A DNA stretch of 64,000 bases from an uncultured Roseovarius sp. Its GTDB lineage: Bacteria; Pseudomonadota; Alphaproteobacteria; Rhodobacterales; Rhodobacteraceae. The translations under genes were made by a program, and so were the position numbers. The stretch covers positions 248,001 to 312,000 of the forward strand of contig CANMOU010000001.1 of NCBI GenBank assembly GCA_947499555.1, in the 5' to 3' direction. Numbering within the stretch: position 1 is the first letter of the stretch; the number at the start of each line of letters is the position of its first letter. This document shows positions 1-8,748 of the stretch, piece by piece. The notes under the pieces were generated by a model. It ran no database searches, was not told where the DNA came from, and saw nothing but the letters and a program-made list of their open reading frames with translations.

Positions 1-722
1 TGAAACAGGTGTTTGAGCTGATCTCGCCGCATGTTGTGCGTGCCACGCGGATCGCGCGGGCGTTGCGCATGGCCAAGGAAGCGTCAGAGACCTTTCAGGG
101 GTTTCTCGATGCCATTGCTCTGCCCATGTTGGTCACGGACCGCGAGGCGCGGCTGGTGTTCTCCAATGCGGCGGGACAGAGGCTGCTGGAACGCGATGTG
201 CTTTTCCGCACCGATGCCTCGGGGCGTCTGGTGCTGAGCGATCCGCACAACACAAGCGCTGTCTACCGCCAGATTGCCGGAACCGCGCAAAACGACGTGC
301 CCGCCGGGCTCAGGCTGGAGGAAAATGATGGGCCTGTGTCGCTCTGTATCGCGCCCTTTCACCCTTCGATGGCAGAAGCAGGTGAGGCCGATAAAGACCT
401 TTTTGATGCACGCAGGCTTTATGCGGTTTTTGTCGGCAGTCAGGGGGACGAGCCCGTCAATACCGGGCTTTTGCGCGATGTCTTTGAGCTGACCGAACGC
501 GAGGCAGAGATTTGCAGTGCTGTGGTCGCGGGGCAAAACCCCTCCGAGATCGCCGCAGCAACCGGGCGGGCCGAAAAGACCATCCGCAACCAGATCCAGG
601 CGGTCTATGAAAAGGTCGGCGTGAACTCTGCGCAGTCGCTTAATGACGCATTGTCCGTCTTCAAGACGGTTGGGGCGATTTTCAACGTGGAAGACAAACA
701 CATGTTTGAGCTTCGCAGCTGA
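1..722 (+). CDS. LuxR-type HTH transcriptional regulator (5' end outside window)
   Basis: The frame is open to the left edge, so the true start lies upstream and only the last ~240 residues are seen. The C-terminal ~60 residues form a LuxR-type helix-turn-helix: LTEREAEIC, then a recognition-helix segment with AEKTIRNQIQAVYEKVGV, the usual spacing of this family. The preceding ~90 residues (ending near VFVGSQ) include a segment starting ALPMLVTDREARLVFSN that resembles a PAS-type sensor fold. It is therefore a single-polypeptide sensor-regulator rather than a two-component receiver. No autoinducer-binding domain is visible. The gene converges on the small reverse-strand gene that follows. The ligand and target genes cannot be told from the sequence. 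Confidence 0.8.
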   Translation, partial: KQVFELISPHVVRATRIARALRMAKEASETFQGFLDAIALPMLVTDREARLVFSNAAGQRLLERDVLFRTDASGRLVLSDPHNTSAVYRQIAGTAQNDVPAGLRLEENDGPVSLCIAPFHPSMAEAGEADKDLFDARRLYAVFVGSQGDEPVNTGLLRDVFELTEREAEICSAVVAGQNPSEIAAATGRAEKTIRNQIQAVYEKVGVNSAQSLNDALSVFKTVGAIFNVEDKHMFELRS

Positions 723-791
723 AAACCGCCCCGAGCCCGCTCAATTTGGAGGAGAGAACAGGCTCGTTTCTTGAGAAAGAGACGCTATTCG

Positions 792-1076
792 TCAGGACCA
801 GTCGGCGATCACGTCAAAGCCCGACACATCCGGAGGCGCGGCCAGATGATCTGCGAACTGCGCCCATAGCTGTGACACGGCCTCCTGGTTGGCCTCTGAC
901 ACAGCGCGGCTTTCGACCAACGCAATGACGCAGCCGCTGCCATCGTCGTTGAGCGTGTTGATGAAGCGCTGCATGCCGGGCAGGCTCATGATGGCCGGTT
1001 TCATCTGTTCCAGCTTGGCTTTGGCGTCGTCAACCATATCTGGTTTCATTTTGTAATGCGTAACGCGTGCAAACAT
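792..1076 (-). CDS. Small ABM/dimeric alpha-beta barrel protein
   Basis: A 94-residue protein beginning MFARVTHYKMKPD and ending SGFDVIADWS. The pattern of an N-terminal beta strand, a helix with charged residues (DDAKAKLEQMKPAIMSLPG), then a strand rich in hydrophobics (GCVIALVES) fits the antibiotic-biosynthesis-monooxygenase / dimeric alpha-beta barrel fold. These are often small heme-degrading or quinone-oxidising enzymes, or proteins of unknown role. A longer reading frame starts at a TTG 18 bp upstream, but that stretch is itself the ribosome binding site (AGGAGGGG, 5 nt before the ATG), so 1076 is chosen. It lies just before the secreted-protein gene on the same strand. Substrate unknown. 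Confidence 0.65.
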   Translation of the reverse strand: MFARVTHYKMKPDMVDDAKAKLEQMKPAIMSLPGMQRFINTLNDDGSGCVIALVESRAVSEANQEAVSQLWAQFADHLAAPPDVSGFDVIADWS

Positions 1077-1146
1077 AGTGCCCCTCCTTTTCAAGGTCTG
1101 AGAGGCTCTTCCCCAAGAGCCTCCGGTGGTTTTGGCGAATTTTTTG

Positions 1147-1623
1147 TCAGGGCTTGCTGACAGCGCCCGTGAGTGTGATTTTCTGCGCGCCGGTTTCTGG
1201 GTTGGTGAGGCTGCGATAGGTGCCGCCTCCGGTCAGCCCTTCCATCGTGCCGTTGCCAGAGACCATGACCCATCGCCCTTCAAAGGCACCATCCGCGCCA
1301 AGGCCGGTCACGGTCCAGCGATTGGCGGCCATGCTGCCATCCGCCCCAGTGTAGACACACATGCCGCCGCCTGTCGCAGACGCCCCGCGTATCTCGGCCG
1401 CGCCAGTGCACGAGCCGCTCATGCCGGAAAACGGATGATCCGCAGCCGCCATTTGAAATTCATCGTGGGTTGAGCGCAGTTCGAGCACCAGATGGCCCTC
1501 ATGCAGCGCGTGGATTGTGCTGGTAGACTGGCCGGTCACAGTTCCGGTTGAATCGAATGTCCCTCCGGCCTGTGCCGCGCTTGCGACACTCATGCAGAGC
1601 GCAGCTGCTACATATCTCTTCAT
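1147..1623 (-). CDS. Secreted protein of unknown function
   Basis: Encodes 158 residues. The first ~19 (MKRYVAAALCMSVASAAQA) are a clear Sec signal peptide ending in an AQA cleavage site, so the product is periplasmic or secreted. The mature part is rich in Gly, Thr and short beta-type segments, with two Cys (in GSCTG and GGMCVY) that could form a disulfide, and it ends LTGAVSKP. The start is set by a strong GGAGGAGGAGA ribosome site just upstream; the same frame runs far upstream without a credible start. It sits ~180 bp after the dehydrogenase gene on the same strand. I do not recognise the family. Confidence 0.7.
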   Translation of the reverse strand: MKRYVAAALCMSVASAAQAGGTFDSTGTVTGQSTSTIHALHEGHLVLELRSTHDEFQMAAADHPFSGMSGSCTGAAEIRGASATGGGMCVYTGADGSMAANRWTVTGLGADGAFEGRWVMVSGNGTMEGLTGGGTYRSLTNPETGAQKITLTGAVSKP

Positions 1624-1801
1624 CGTCTCCTCCTCCATTGAAGATGTTGGCGCGGCCCAAGTATGGGCGCGCTGTGTGAACGAAAGTTTAGAGGAGAAAC
1701 CCGACTGCACGCATGGGCAAAATTGCCCAAAACGGGATCGGGAATTCCTTTTAGAAAGGAATCCCCAAGAGCGTTCTGAAAGGTTTTGGGATAGGCGCGC
1801 C

Positions 1802-2674
1802 TTAGCCCAGATTGCGCAACCGCTTGAACAGGCTTGATGTGTCCCAGCGACCGCCGCCCATTTTCTGCACATCCTTGTAGAACTGATCGACAAGCGCCGT
1901 GACGGGCAGGGAGGCCCCGTTCTTGTTGGCGCTGGCCAGGCAAATGCCCAGGTCCTTGCGCATCCAGTCCACCGCGAATCCGTGGTCGAAATGATCGTCA
2001 ATCATCGTCTCGTAGCGGTTGGACATCTGCCAGCTTCCGGCCGCGCCCTGGCTGATCACTTCGACCACATCGCGCCCGTCAAGTCCGGCTTTTTCACAGA
2101 AATGCAGCGCTTCCGAGAGGCCTTGAACCAGGCCTGCAATGGCAATCTGGTTGCACATCTTGGTGACCTGACCTGCGCCGCTGTCGCCGATGCGCTTACA
2201 AAGCTTGGCGTAAATATTCATGATCGGCTCGGCTGCGTCATAGGCATCCTGATCACCGCCGCACATGATCCCAAGCTGGGCGTTTTCCGCCCCCGCCTGA
2301 CCCCCCGAAATGGGTGCGTCAACGAAATTCAGCCCGGCTTCCTTGGCCTCAGCGTAAAGCTCATGCGTGACGATATCCGACACGGTGGTGTGGTCGACGA
2401 AAATTGTGCCCTTGGACATGCCCGCAAAGGCCCCATCTTCGCCCTGACAAACCGAGCGCAGGTCGTCATCATTGCCAACGCAAGCCATGACGAATTCGGC
2501 TCCTGCCGCCGCGTCGCGGGGTGTTTTGGCTGCCGTGCCGCCATGTTCCTTGGCCCAGGCCTCGGCTTTGGAGAAGGTGCGGTTGAAGACGCACACGTCA
2601 TGACCCGCCGCTTGTAGATGTCCCGCCATGGGGTATCCCATGACACCCATACCCAGAAATGCCAGCTTTGCCAT
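1802..2674 (-). CDS. NAD(P)-dependent beta-hydroxyacid dehydrogenase (3-hydroxyisobutyrate dehydrogenase family)
   Basis: A 290-residue oxidoreductase. Residues 1-30 hold the Rossmann dinucleotide motif (FLGMGVMGYPMAGHL). The substrate signature APISGG follows near residue 118, and the catalytic Lys sits in GQVTKMCNQ, the K-x-x-N arrangement of this family. The C-terminal half is the all-helical domain (NAD-binding domain 11 type). Family members reduce or oxidise 3-hydroxyisobutyrate, tartronate semialdehyde, glyoxylate or succinic semialdehyde, and the sequence does not decide which. The length is normal. The gene is divergent from the acylase gene at 2766, sharing a ~90 bp promoter region. 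A second member of the superfamily lies at 61984-62898. Confidence 0.88.
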   Translation of the reverse strand: MAKLAFLGMGVMGYPMAGHLQAAGHDVCVFNRTFSKAEAWAKEHGGTAAKTPRDAAAGAEFVMACVGNDDDLRSVCQGEDGAFAGMSKGTIFVDHTTVSDIVTHELYAEAKEAGLNFVDAPISGGQAGAENAQLGIMCGGDQDAYDAAEPIMNIYAKLCKRIGDSGAGQVTKMCNQIAIAGLVQGLSEALHFCEKAGLDGRDVVEVISQGAAGSWQMSNRYETMIDDHFDHGFAVDWMRKDLGICLASANKNGASLPVTALVDQFYKDVQKMGGGRWDTSSLFKRLRNLG

Positions 2675-2765
2675 ATATTCTCTCCTTGTGCCCTTCGGCG
2701 GTCATTGTCATGGCCGGGATTTCTGACTATCCCCGACCAGAGATGCAAGGTAATTCGAGGCAGGC

Positions 2766-5237
2766 ATGTCGCAAGTTTTTGTGTGGCTGATCCGGATCAC
2801 CGGAGGGATGATCCTTCTGGGATTGGCGGCTGTTCTGCTGAGCTATTACCTGTTGTCGCGCTCGCTGCCTGACTACCAGAAGTCGCTGGGCACCAATGGC
2901 GTGAGCCAGCCGATGGATATTGTGCGCGACAATTCCAATGTGCCGCATATCTTCGGAAAGGTTGATCCCGATACGTTCTTTGGTCTGGGCTATGCCCATG
3001 CACAGGACCGGCTGTGGCAGATGGTGATGCTGCGGCGCACCGCACAGGGCCGCTTGTCAGAGGTGCTGGGCCTGCGGACGGTGGAGATCGACAAGCTGAT
3101 GCGCCGGCTGGGGCTTTATGAGCTGGCCAAGGATTCGGTTCTGGTGCAGGACAGCCAGACCCAGGCGGCGCTGGCGGCCTATGCCAGAGGCGTGAATGCA
3201 CGGCTCACAGAAATCAACGCATTTTCCCTTGGGCGGGGCGCGCCGGAGCTGTTTTTGATCAACACGCCGATCTCTCCCTGGCAGCCGGCGGATTCAGTTG
3301 CCATTCTGAAGCTTCTTTCGGTCCAGCTCTCGGCGCATCTGGAGGAAGAAGTGCTTTACGCCCGCAGCTCACTTGAGCTGAACAATGCCGCGCGGCTGAA
3401 TGATATCATGCCACTGGCGCCGGGTGGCGGTATCGCGGCCTTGCCTGATTACGCATCGCTCTTTCCCGAGGGCACGCAATTTGCCGGTGAGGCGTCAGGC
3501 GGTCTGCCGGATCATCCGCTGTCACCCTTCCGCAAGCGTGCCTTTGCCGGTGCGTCAAATGTCTGGGCGGCGGCACCCAAGCGCGCCGCGGCGGGCAGCA
3601 CACTTTTGGCCAATGATCCGCATCTTGGCTTTTCCGCACCGGCCATGTGGTATCTGGCCCGCCTTGAGTTGGAGACCGGCGGCGTCATCGGGAGCACCAT
3701 CCCGGGCATCCCGCTTATCATCGCAGGACGCTCGGACATATTGGGATGGGGGATCACCTCTTCCTATCTTGATGATCAGGATCTTTACGTTGAAAAGCTC
3801 AATCCGGAAAACCCGCAGGAATACCTGACGCCGGACGGGTATCAGCCGTTTCGCACCGAAAGCTCGATCATCCGCATCAAGGATGCCACTCCGGTCACAA
3901 TGACCTTGCGCTGGACCGAGAACGGCCCGGTTTTGCCCGGCTCGCATTACAACCTCGCCGCGGTGACACCGCCGGGCCATGTGGCCTCGCTTGCCTGGAC
4001 GGCGCTTTCTGATCGCGACACAACGATGAGCGCGGGTTATGCGCTCATGCGCGCGCAGTCGGTGCGTGAGGCGCTCGCGGCGGGTGAGCTTTACGTCGCC
4101 CCCTCGCAGAACCTCACGGTGGTCGATCGCAACATGATCGCGATGAAGACAGTGGGAGCCATGCCGCGCCGAAATGCCGCCCATGAAAGCCAGGGGCGCA
4201 TGCCAAGCCGGGGCTGGATCCCGGAAAACCGCTGGCAAGGCATGAATGCCTATTCGGCCAATCCCGAGTTCGTTGCTCCACCGGGCGGGCTTTTGGGCAA
4301 TACCAACAACAAGACGGTGGACCGGCCTTTCCCGCTGCATGTCAGCTACCTGTGGGGTGACACGCAGCGCGTGCTCAGATGGCGGCGGCTGATGCAGTCG
4401 CGCCAGGTCCATACCCGCGACAGCTTTATCGAAGCCCAGCTTGATACGGTGAGTTTCACCGCGCGCTCGCTTTTGCCGCTGATTGGCAAGGATCTGTGGT
4501 TCACCGCCGAGGCCGCCCCCGAAGGCACACCAGAGCGTCAGCGCCGCCGCGCGCTTGATCTTTTGCAAAGCTGGAATGGCGAGATGAATGAGCATTTGCC
4601 CGAACCGCTGATCTATGCGGCCTGGCTGCAAGCGCTGCAAAAACGTCTGATCGAGGATGATCTGGGACCGCTGGCAACAGAGTTTGTGCATCCCGACCCT
4701 GTCTTTATCGAGCGCGTCTACCGCGATATCGACGGGGCATCGGCCTGGTGTGATATCCGGCAATCAACAATCACCGAGAGCTGCACGGATATTGCGCGCC
4801 TGGCGCTGGATGACGCACTTGTCTGGATTGATGAGCGCTATGGCACAGCGCTCGAAAGCCTGCGCTGGGGGGATGCGCATCAGGCCACCCATGACCACCA
4901 GGTCCTGGGAGAGGTGCCGGTCTTGCGGTATTTCGTGAATATCCGGCAATCCACCTCGGGCGGCGACAACACGCTCTTGCGTGGGCGCACGGCAGGAGAG
5001 GGACCTGAGCCGTTCCTGAATGTGCATGGTGCGGGCTATCGCGGGGTGTATGATTTCGCCGATCCCGACAGCAGCGTTTTTATCATCTCCACGGGGCAGT
5101 CAGGCCATTTCCTGAGCCGGCATTATGATGATCTTTCACAGCTTTGGCGGCGTGGTGAATATATTCCGATGTCTTTGGATGCCGAACTGGCGCGGGCGGC
5201 GTCGGTGGGCGTGACGCGGTTCCTGCCCAATCGCTGA
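2766..5237 (+). CDS. Penicillin-amidase family Ntn-hydrolase (acylase)
   Basis: An 823-residue precursor of the penicillin G acylase / AHL acylase family. Residues ~8-32 form one hydrophobic segment that could be an uncleaved anchor or signal, placing the enzyme on the periplasmic side. The sequence GASNVWAA places the predicted nucleophile at Ser264. In this family autoproteolysis before that Ser frees the N-terminus of the beta subunit. Other family marks are NDPHLGF downstream of it, PSQNLTVVDR, and GNTNNKTVDRPFP. Known substrates include beta-lactams, N-acyl-homoserine lactones and other N-acyl compounds, and none can be assigned here. It is followed by an M20D aminoacylase-like gene, so successive amide hydrolysis is a reasonable guess but only that. 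Confidence 0.9.
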   Translation: MSQVFVWLIRITGGMILLGLAAVLLSYYLLSRSLPDYQKSLGTNGVSQPMDIVRDNSNVPHIFGKVDPDTFFGLGYAHAQDRLWQMVMLRRTAQGRLSEVLGLRTVEIDKLMRRLGLYELAKDSVLVQDSQTQAALAAYARGVNARLTEINAFSLGRGAPELFLINTPISPWQPADSVAILKLLSVQLSAHLEEEVLYARSSLELNNAARLNDIMPLAPGGGIAALPDYASLFPEGTQFAGEASGGLPDHPLSPFRKRAFAGASNVWAAAPKRAAAGSTLLANDPHLGFSAPAMWYLARLELETGGVIGSTIPGIPLIIAGRSDILGWGITSSYLDDQDLYVEKLNPENPQEYLTPDGYQPFRTESSIIRIKDATPVTMTLRWTENGPVLPGSHYNLAAVTPPGHVASLAWTALSDRDTTMSAGYALMRAQSVREALAAGELYVAPSQNLTVVDRNMIAMKTVGAMPRRNAAHESQGRMPSRGWIPENRWQGMNAYSANPEFVAPPGGLLGNTNNKTVDRPFPLHVSYLWGDTQRVLRWRRLMQSRQVHTRDSFIEAQLDTVSFTARSLLPLIGKDLWFTAEAAPEGTPERQRRRALDLLQSWNGEMNEHLPEPLIYAAWLQALQKRLIEDDLGPLATEFVHPDPVFIERVYRDIDGASAWCDIRQSTITESCTDIARLALDDALVWIDERYGTALESLRWGDAHQATHDHQVLGEVPVLRYFVNIRQSTSGGDNTLLRGRTAGEGPEPFLNVHGAGYRGVYDFADPDSSVFIISTGQSGHFLSRHYDDLSQLWRRGEYIPMSLDAELARAASVGVTRFLPNR

Positions 5238-5334
5238 GATCGGGGGCGTGTGGTGCACGGTTGGCATTTCCGCCGTCTCGCCGACAAAGATTTGAATTTC
5301 GCGCCACCCCGCACACCTATACAGAAGACATGGC

Positions 5335-5378
5335 ATGATCCCGGTCCGTTGATTTACACCAACGACTCCCCGGGTCAT
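5335..5378 (+). promoter_or_regulatory. Long interrupted hairpin in the leader of the M20D gene
   Basis: The arms ATGA-CCCGG (5335-5344, one bulged T) and CCGGG-TCAT (5370-5378) pair, and within them CGTTG pairs with CAACG across an 8-nt loop. The structure ends 45 bp before the M20D start codon. No T-run follows, so it is not a standard terminator for the upstream acylase gene. It may be a leader structure or an mRNA-stabilising element. The pairing is visible; a function is inference. Confidence 0.4.
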
Positions 5379-5423
5379 CATGAGGTGATCTCAGACAACG
5401 GATAAGACGAAAAGGACGCGCCC

Positions 5424-6584
5424 ATGCCTGTAAAGAACCGATTTGCTGACCTGCACCCGGACATCACCGCCTGGCGGCGCGATATTCACGAAAACCCCGA
5501 GCTGATGTTCGACACGCACCGCACCAGTGCGTTGGTGGCCGAAAAACTGAAGGAATTCGGCTGTGACGATGTGGTTGCAGGAATTGGCCGCACCGGGGTT
5601 GTGGGGGTGATCAAAGGGCGTGAAAGCGGGTCGGGCAAGGTGATCGGACTGCGCGCGGATATGGATGCGCTGCCCATTCACGAGCAGACGGGTCTTGATT
5701 ATGCCTCGAAGACCGAGGGCAAGATGCATGCCTGTGGTCATGACGGGCATACCGCGATGCTTTTGGGCGCGGCGCAGTACCTGGCCGAGACGCGGAATTT
5801 CAATGGCACGGCGGTGGTGATTTTCCAGCCTGCCGAAGAGGGCGGCGGCGGCGGGCGCGAAATGTGCCAAGACGGTCTGATGGAGCGGTTTGGCATTCAG
5901 GAAGTTTACGGCATGCACAACTGGCCCGGCGTGCCGGAGGGCACCTTTGCCATTCGCCCAGGCCCCTTTTTTGCCGCCACTGACAAGTTTGACATCGTGG
6001 TGGATGGCAAGGGCGGGCATGCGGCCAAACCGCAGGAAACCGTCGATCCAGTTGTGATGACGGCGCAGCTTGTGAGCGCCCTGCAGACCATCGCCAGCCG
6101 CAATGCCGATCCGATTGAAAACGTGGTGGTGTCGGTCACGTCGATGGAGACGTCCTCGAAGACGTTCAACGTCATTCCGTCACAGGTTGCGTTGATGGGG
6201 ACGGTGCGCACGCTGAGCCCCGAGATGCGCGATCTGACGGAGACGCGGATGCGGGCGCTTTGTGACAATATCGGCGCGGCCTTTGGCGGAACGATCACGC
6301 TTGAGTATGAGCGCAACTACCCGGTGATGTCCAACCATGCCGAGCAAACAGCCTTTGCCGCCCAAGCGGCAAGGGCAGTGGCAGGCCATTGTGAGGATGC
6401 GCCTCTGGTGATGGGCGGTGAGGATTTCGCCTTTATGCTGGAAGAACGCCCCGGTGCGTACATTCTGATGGGCAATGGGCCTTCCGCGCCTGTGCATCAC
6501 CCGGAATACAATTTCAGTGACGACGCCATTCCCTTTGGCTGTAGCTGGTGGGCCGAAGTGGTGGAACAAAGGATGCCGGTTTAG
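5424..6584 (+). CDS. M20D family amidohydrolase (hippurate/N-acyl-amino-acid hydrolase type)
   Basis: A 386-residue cytoplasmic metallopeptidase-fold enzyme. The family's metal-binding marks are all present: DMDALP, ACGHDGHT near residue 104, the acidic pair in PAEEGGGG, and near the C-terminus GEDFAFM followed by VHHPEYNFSDD. M20D members cleave N-acyl groups from amino acids (hippurate, N-acetyl-amino acids, indole-acetyl conjugates). The start ATG has AAGGA 10 nt upstream and the length is typical. It lies after the acylase gene on the same strand and converges on the ABC permease genes. The start of a homologue is at 63776, where the N-terminal region shares TAWRR..H.NPEL. Exact substrate unknown. 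Confidence 0.9.
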   Translation: MPVKNRFADLHPDITAWRRDIHENPELMFDTHRTSALVAEKLKEFGCDDVVAGIGRTGVVGVIKGRESGSGKVIGLRADMDALPIHEQTGLDYASKTEGKMHACGHDGHTAMLLGAAQYLAETRNFNGTAVVIFQPAEEGGGGGREMCQDGLMERFGIQEVYGMHNWPGVPEGTFAIRPGPFFAATDKFDIVVDGKGGHAAKPQETVDPVVMTAQLVSALQTIASRNADPIENVVVSVTSMETSSKTFNVIPSQVALMGTVRTLSPEMRDLTETRMRALCDNIGAAFGGTITLEYERNYPVMSNHAEQTAFAAQAARAVAGHCEDAPLVMGGEDFAFMLEERPGAYILMGNGPSAPVHHPEYNFSDDAIPFGCSWWAEVVEQRMPV

Positions 6585-6728
6585 GGATTTTGATATTGTG
6601 TGGCTGCGCCACGCTGCAATTTTATCTTGGATATTTGCAGCAAGAAGAAAGTGGTAACGGACCATTAAATATCCTGGCGTGAAATGGGCGGACGGTACAG
6701 GCGGGGACGCCGATGACCGTGCAAGGAG

Positions 6729-6780
6729 AAAGGGTTTGACCCTTTGAAGGAAGGTCTTGCAAAGGGCCTTCCTTTTCTTC
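6729..6780 (+). terminator. Intrinsic terminator with alternative stems
   Basis: AAGGAAGG (6747-6754) pairs with CCTTCCTT (6767-6774) and is followed by TTCTTCTT, giving a plausible terminator for the forward M20D transcript. Two further pairings compete with or precede it: AAAGGG/CCCTTT (6729-6745) and CCCTTTG/CAAAGGG (6740-6766). The region separates two convergent transcription units and may serve both strands. Confidence 0.55.
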
Positions 6781-6815
6781 TTGCTCAAAATATCCCCGCC
6801 GGAGGCATCCCGGCC

Positions 6816-7721
6816 TCAACGCCGTGCTCTGGGGTCGAGCGCATCGCGCAGCCCGTCGCCCATGTAGTTCACGCTCAGCACGGTCAGCGAAATCGCCAAC
6901 CCGGGCCAGATCACGCGCTCGGGATAATCCTGCAGATAGATTGTCGCGTCCTTCAGAAGCTGGCCCCAAGTGGCGAAATCCGGCGGGAAGCCGAAGCCCA
7001 GAAAACTGAGCGCGCTTTCGGTGATGATGGCTGTGGCGATGCCCAATGTGGCCGACACCAGGATGGGTGACAGCACGTTGGGCAGGATATGCCGTGTGAT
7101 GAGCCGCGCAGGAGAGGCGCCCATGGACCTTGCCGCGAGAACAAATTCGCGTTCTTTCAGCGCCAACACATCACCGCGCACGATCCGCGCGGTGGGCATC
7201 CAGCTTGTCAGGCCGATGGCGCTGACAATGAGAACGAATGTCCCGGTTTCCGGTCCCATCAGAGCGGAGAGGCTTTCGTTGAAAAGCAGCATCATCACCA
7301 GAAGCAGCGGCAGCAAGGGCAGGGACAAAAAAAGATCGGTGAGCCGCATCAGTGGCCCGTCAAGCCAGCCAAACATTCCCGCCAGCACGCCGATGAGGGT
7401 GCCCAGCCCGATCGACAGCGCCATCGCCGCCAGACCCACGGAGATCGAGATTTGCCCTCCTGCCATGACCCGGGCCAGCGTATCGCGCCCCAGATTGTCG
7501 GTTCCAAAAGGATGAGCCCAGCTTGCCCCTTGATTGCGTGCGCGCAGATCGGCAAATCCGGGATCCAGGGTCCAGACCAATGGCCCGATAAAGACAGCCA
7601 AAAGAATGAAAAGAAAGGTAATGCCACCAAGAAGCGCGCCGCGATGCCGGGCGAAGGCCTTCCAGACAGAGCGCCAGCGGCTTAAGGCCGGCACGGCAGA
7701 GGGCGGGCGCGGCTCAGGCAT
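6816..7721 (-). CDS. ABC transporter permease, DppC/OppC type
   Basis: A ~301-residue inner-membrane permease with the N-terminal OppC-type segment (first membrane helix near ITFLFILLAVFIGPL) and five further hydrophobic segments. The cytoplasmic coupling loop, EAA-like, is seen as ARSMGASPARLITRHILPN. With its partner it forms the pore of a peptide/nickel/glycoside-type importer. A TTG 18 bp upstream could extend it, but the ATG at 7721 has GAGG 8 nt upstream and overlaps the previous gene by 8 bp (ATGCCTGA), which indicates translational coupling. It is the last gene of the substrate-binding protein - permease - permease operon, and no ATPase gene follows. Confidence 0.9.
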   Translation of the reverse strand: MPEPRPPSAVPALSRWRSVWKAFARHRGALLGGITFLFILLAVFIGPLVWTLDPGFADLRARNQGASWAHPFGTDNLGRDTLARVMAGGQISISVGLAAMALSIGLGTLIGVLAGMFGWLDGPLMRLTDLFLSLPLLPLLLVMMLLFNESLSALMGPETGTFVLIVSAIGLTSWMPTARIVRGDVLALKEREFVLAARSMGASPARLITRHILPNVLSPILVSATLGIATAIITESALSFLGFGFPPDFATWGQLLKDATIYLQDYPERVIWPGLAISLTVLSVNYMGDGLRDALDPRARR

Positions 7722-8721
7722 AGCGGATCCTCGGATCAAGCAGCCCGTAAAGGATATCGGCCAGCAGATTAGCCAGCACGATCAGCACGGCGAAAAGGAA
7801 GGTCAGCGTGTGCACCGTGGGCAGGTCATTTGCGCGGATGGCGTCGATCAGCTGCGCGCCGATGCCGTTGATCGAAAAGACCTGCTCGGTGATGATTGCC
7901 CCGCCAAAAACCGCAGGCAAGCCAAGCGCGATGACCGTAACAACGGGGATCATCGAGTTGCGCAGCACATGCACAAGCAAGACCGCCGTCTCTGACAGGC
8001 CCTTGGCGCGGGCAGTGCGCACATAGTCCTGATGCAGGTTATCAAGCATGGCCGCGCGCATGTAGCGGCTGATCTGGGCGGTCGTTTGCAGCGACAGCAC
8101 CATCACCGGCATCACCATCTGGCCCAGCTGTATCTTGAAGCTTTCCCAGTCGGTCACGCGATGTGTTGTGTCATAAATGAAATCGAACCAGCCTAACTGG
8201 ATTGAAAACACAAAGATGATGAGCGGCCCGCTGAAGAAAGGCGGGATGGCATAGCCGACCATGGTGACAAATGTCCCGGCCTGATCGAAGACGGAGTATT
8301 GCCGGTAGGCGGAGTAGATCCCGATGGGCAGCGCGATGAGCACCCCCACGACATAGGCTGTGCCCACGACCCAAAGCGTCTGTGGCAGGCGCTGGATCAC
8401 CACGTCCATGACCGGCGCGCGATGTTGCCAGCTCAGCACGCGCAGCTTGCCCTCGGAAAACGTGGTGCCAAAGAGGTGGTCGGTGAACACCAGCGGCTCG
8501 ATCCAGAAAAACTGCACCAGCCATTTGCCGAAGCGGAGATGCGTGGGCTCTCCCAGACCCAGTGCCTCGCGCATCTGCGCCTTGACCTCTGGCGGCACCG
8601 TCAGCGGCACCTGGGCCATCGGATCACCCGGAGCAAGATCCAGTAACAGAAAGACCACCAAGGCGATGAAAAGAAGGGTCGGCACCGCGAGCGCCAGGCG
8701 GCGGAGTATATAGCCTAGCAT
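7714..8721 (-). CDS. ABC transporter permease, DppB/OppB type
   Basis: A 335-residue permease. The N-terminus (MLGYILRRLALAVPTLLFIA) is the classic start of DppB-like subunits, followed by a long periplasmic segment up to about residue 95, then five membrane spans. The coupling loop with ARTARAKGLSE and RNSMIPVVT matches the family. It would pair with the DppC-type protein encoded 8 bp overlapping downstream. The upstream gene, 27 bp away, encodes the binding protein. Family knowledge says the complex also needs one or two ATPases (DppD/DppF type), which are not in this window. Confidence 0.92.
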   Translation of the reverse strand: MLGYILRRLALAVPTLLFIALVVFLLLDLAPGDPMAQVPLTVPPEVKAQMREALGLGEPTHLRFGKWLVQFFWIEPLVFTDHLFGTTFSEGKLRVLSWQHRAPVMDVVIQRLPQTLWVVGTAYVVGVLIALPIGIYSAYRQYSVFDQAGTFVTMVGYAIPPFFSGPLIIFVFSIQLGWFDFIYDTTHRVTDWESFKIQLGQMVMPVMVLSLQTTAQISRYMRAAMLDNLHQDYVRTARAKGLSETAVLLVHVLRNSMIPVVTVIALGLPAVFGGAIITEQVFSINGIGAQLIDAIRANDLPTVHTLTFLFAVLIVLANLLADILYGLLDPRIRYA

Positions 8722-8748
8722 CGGGCGCGCCGCCGGATCATCCGCATT

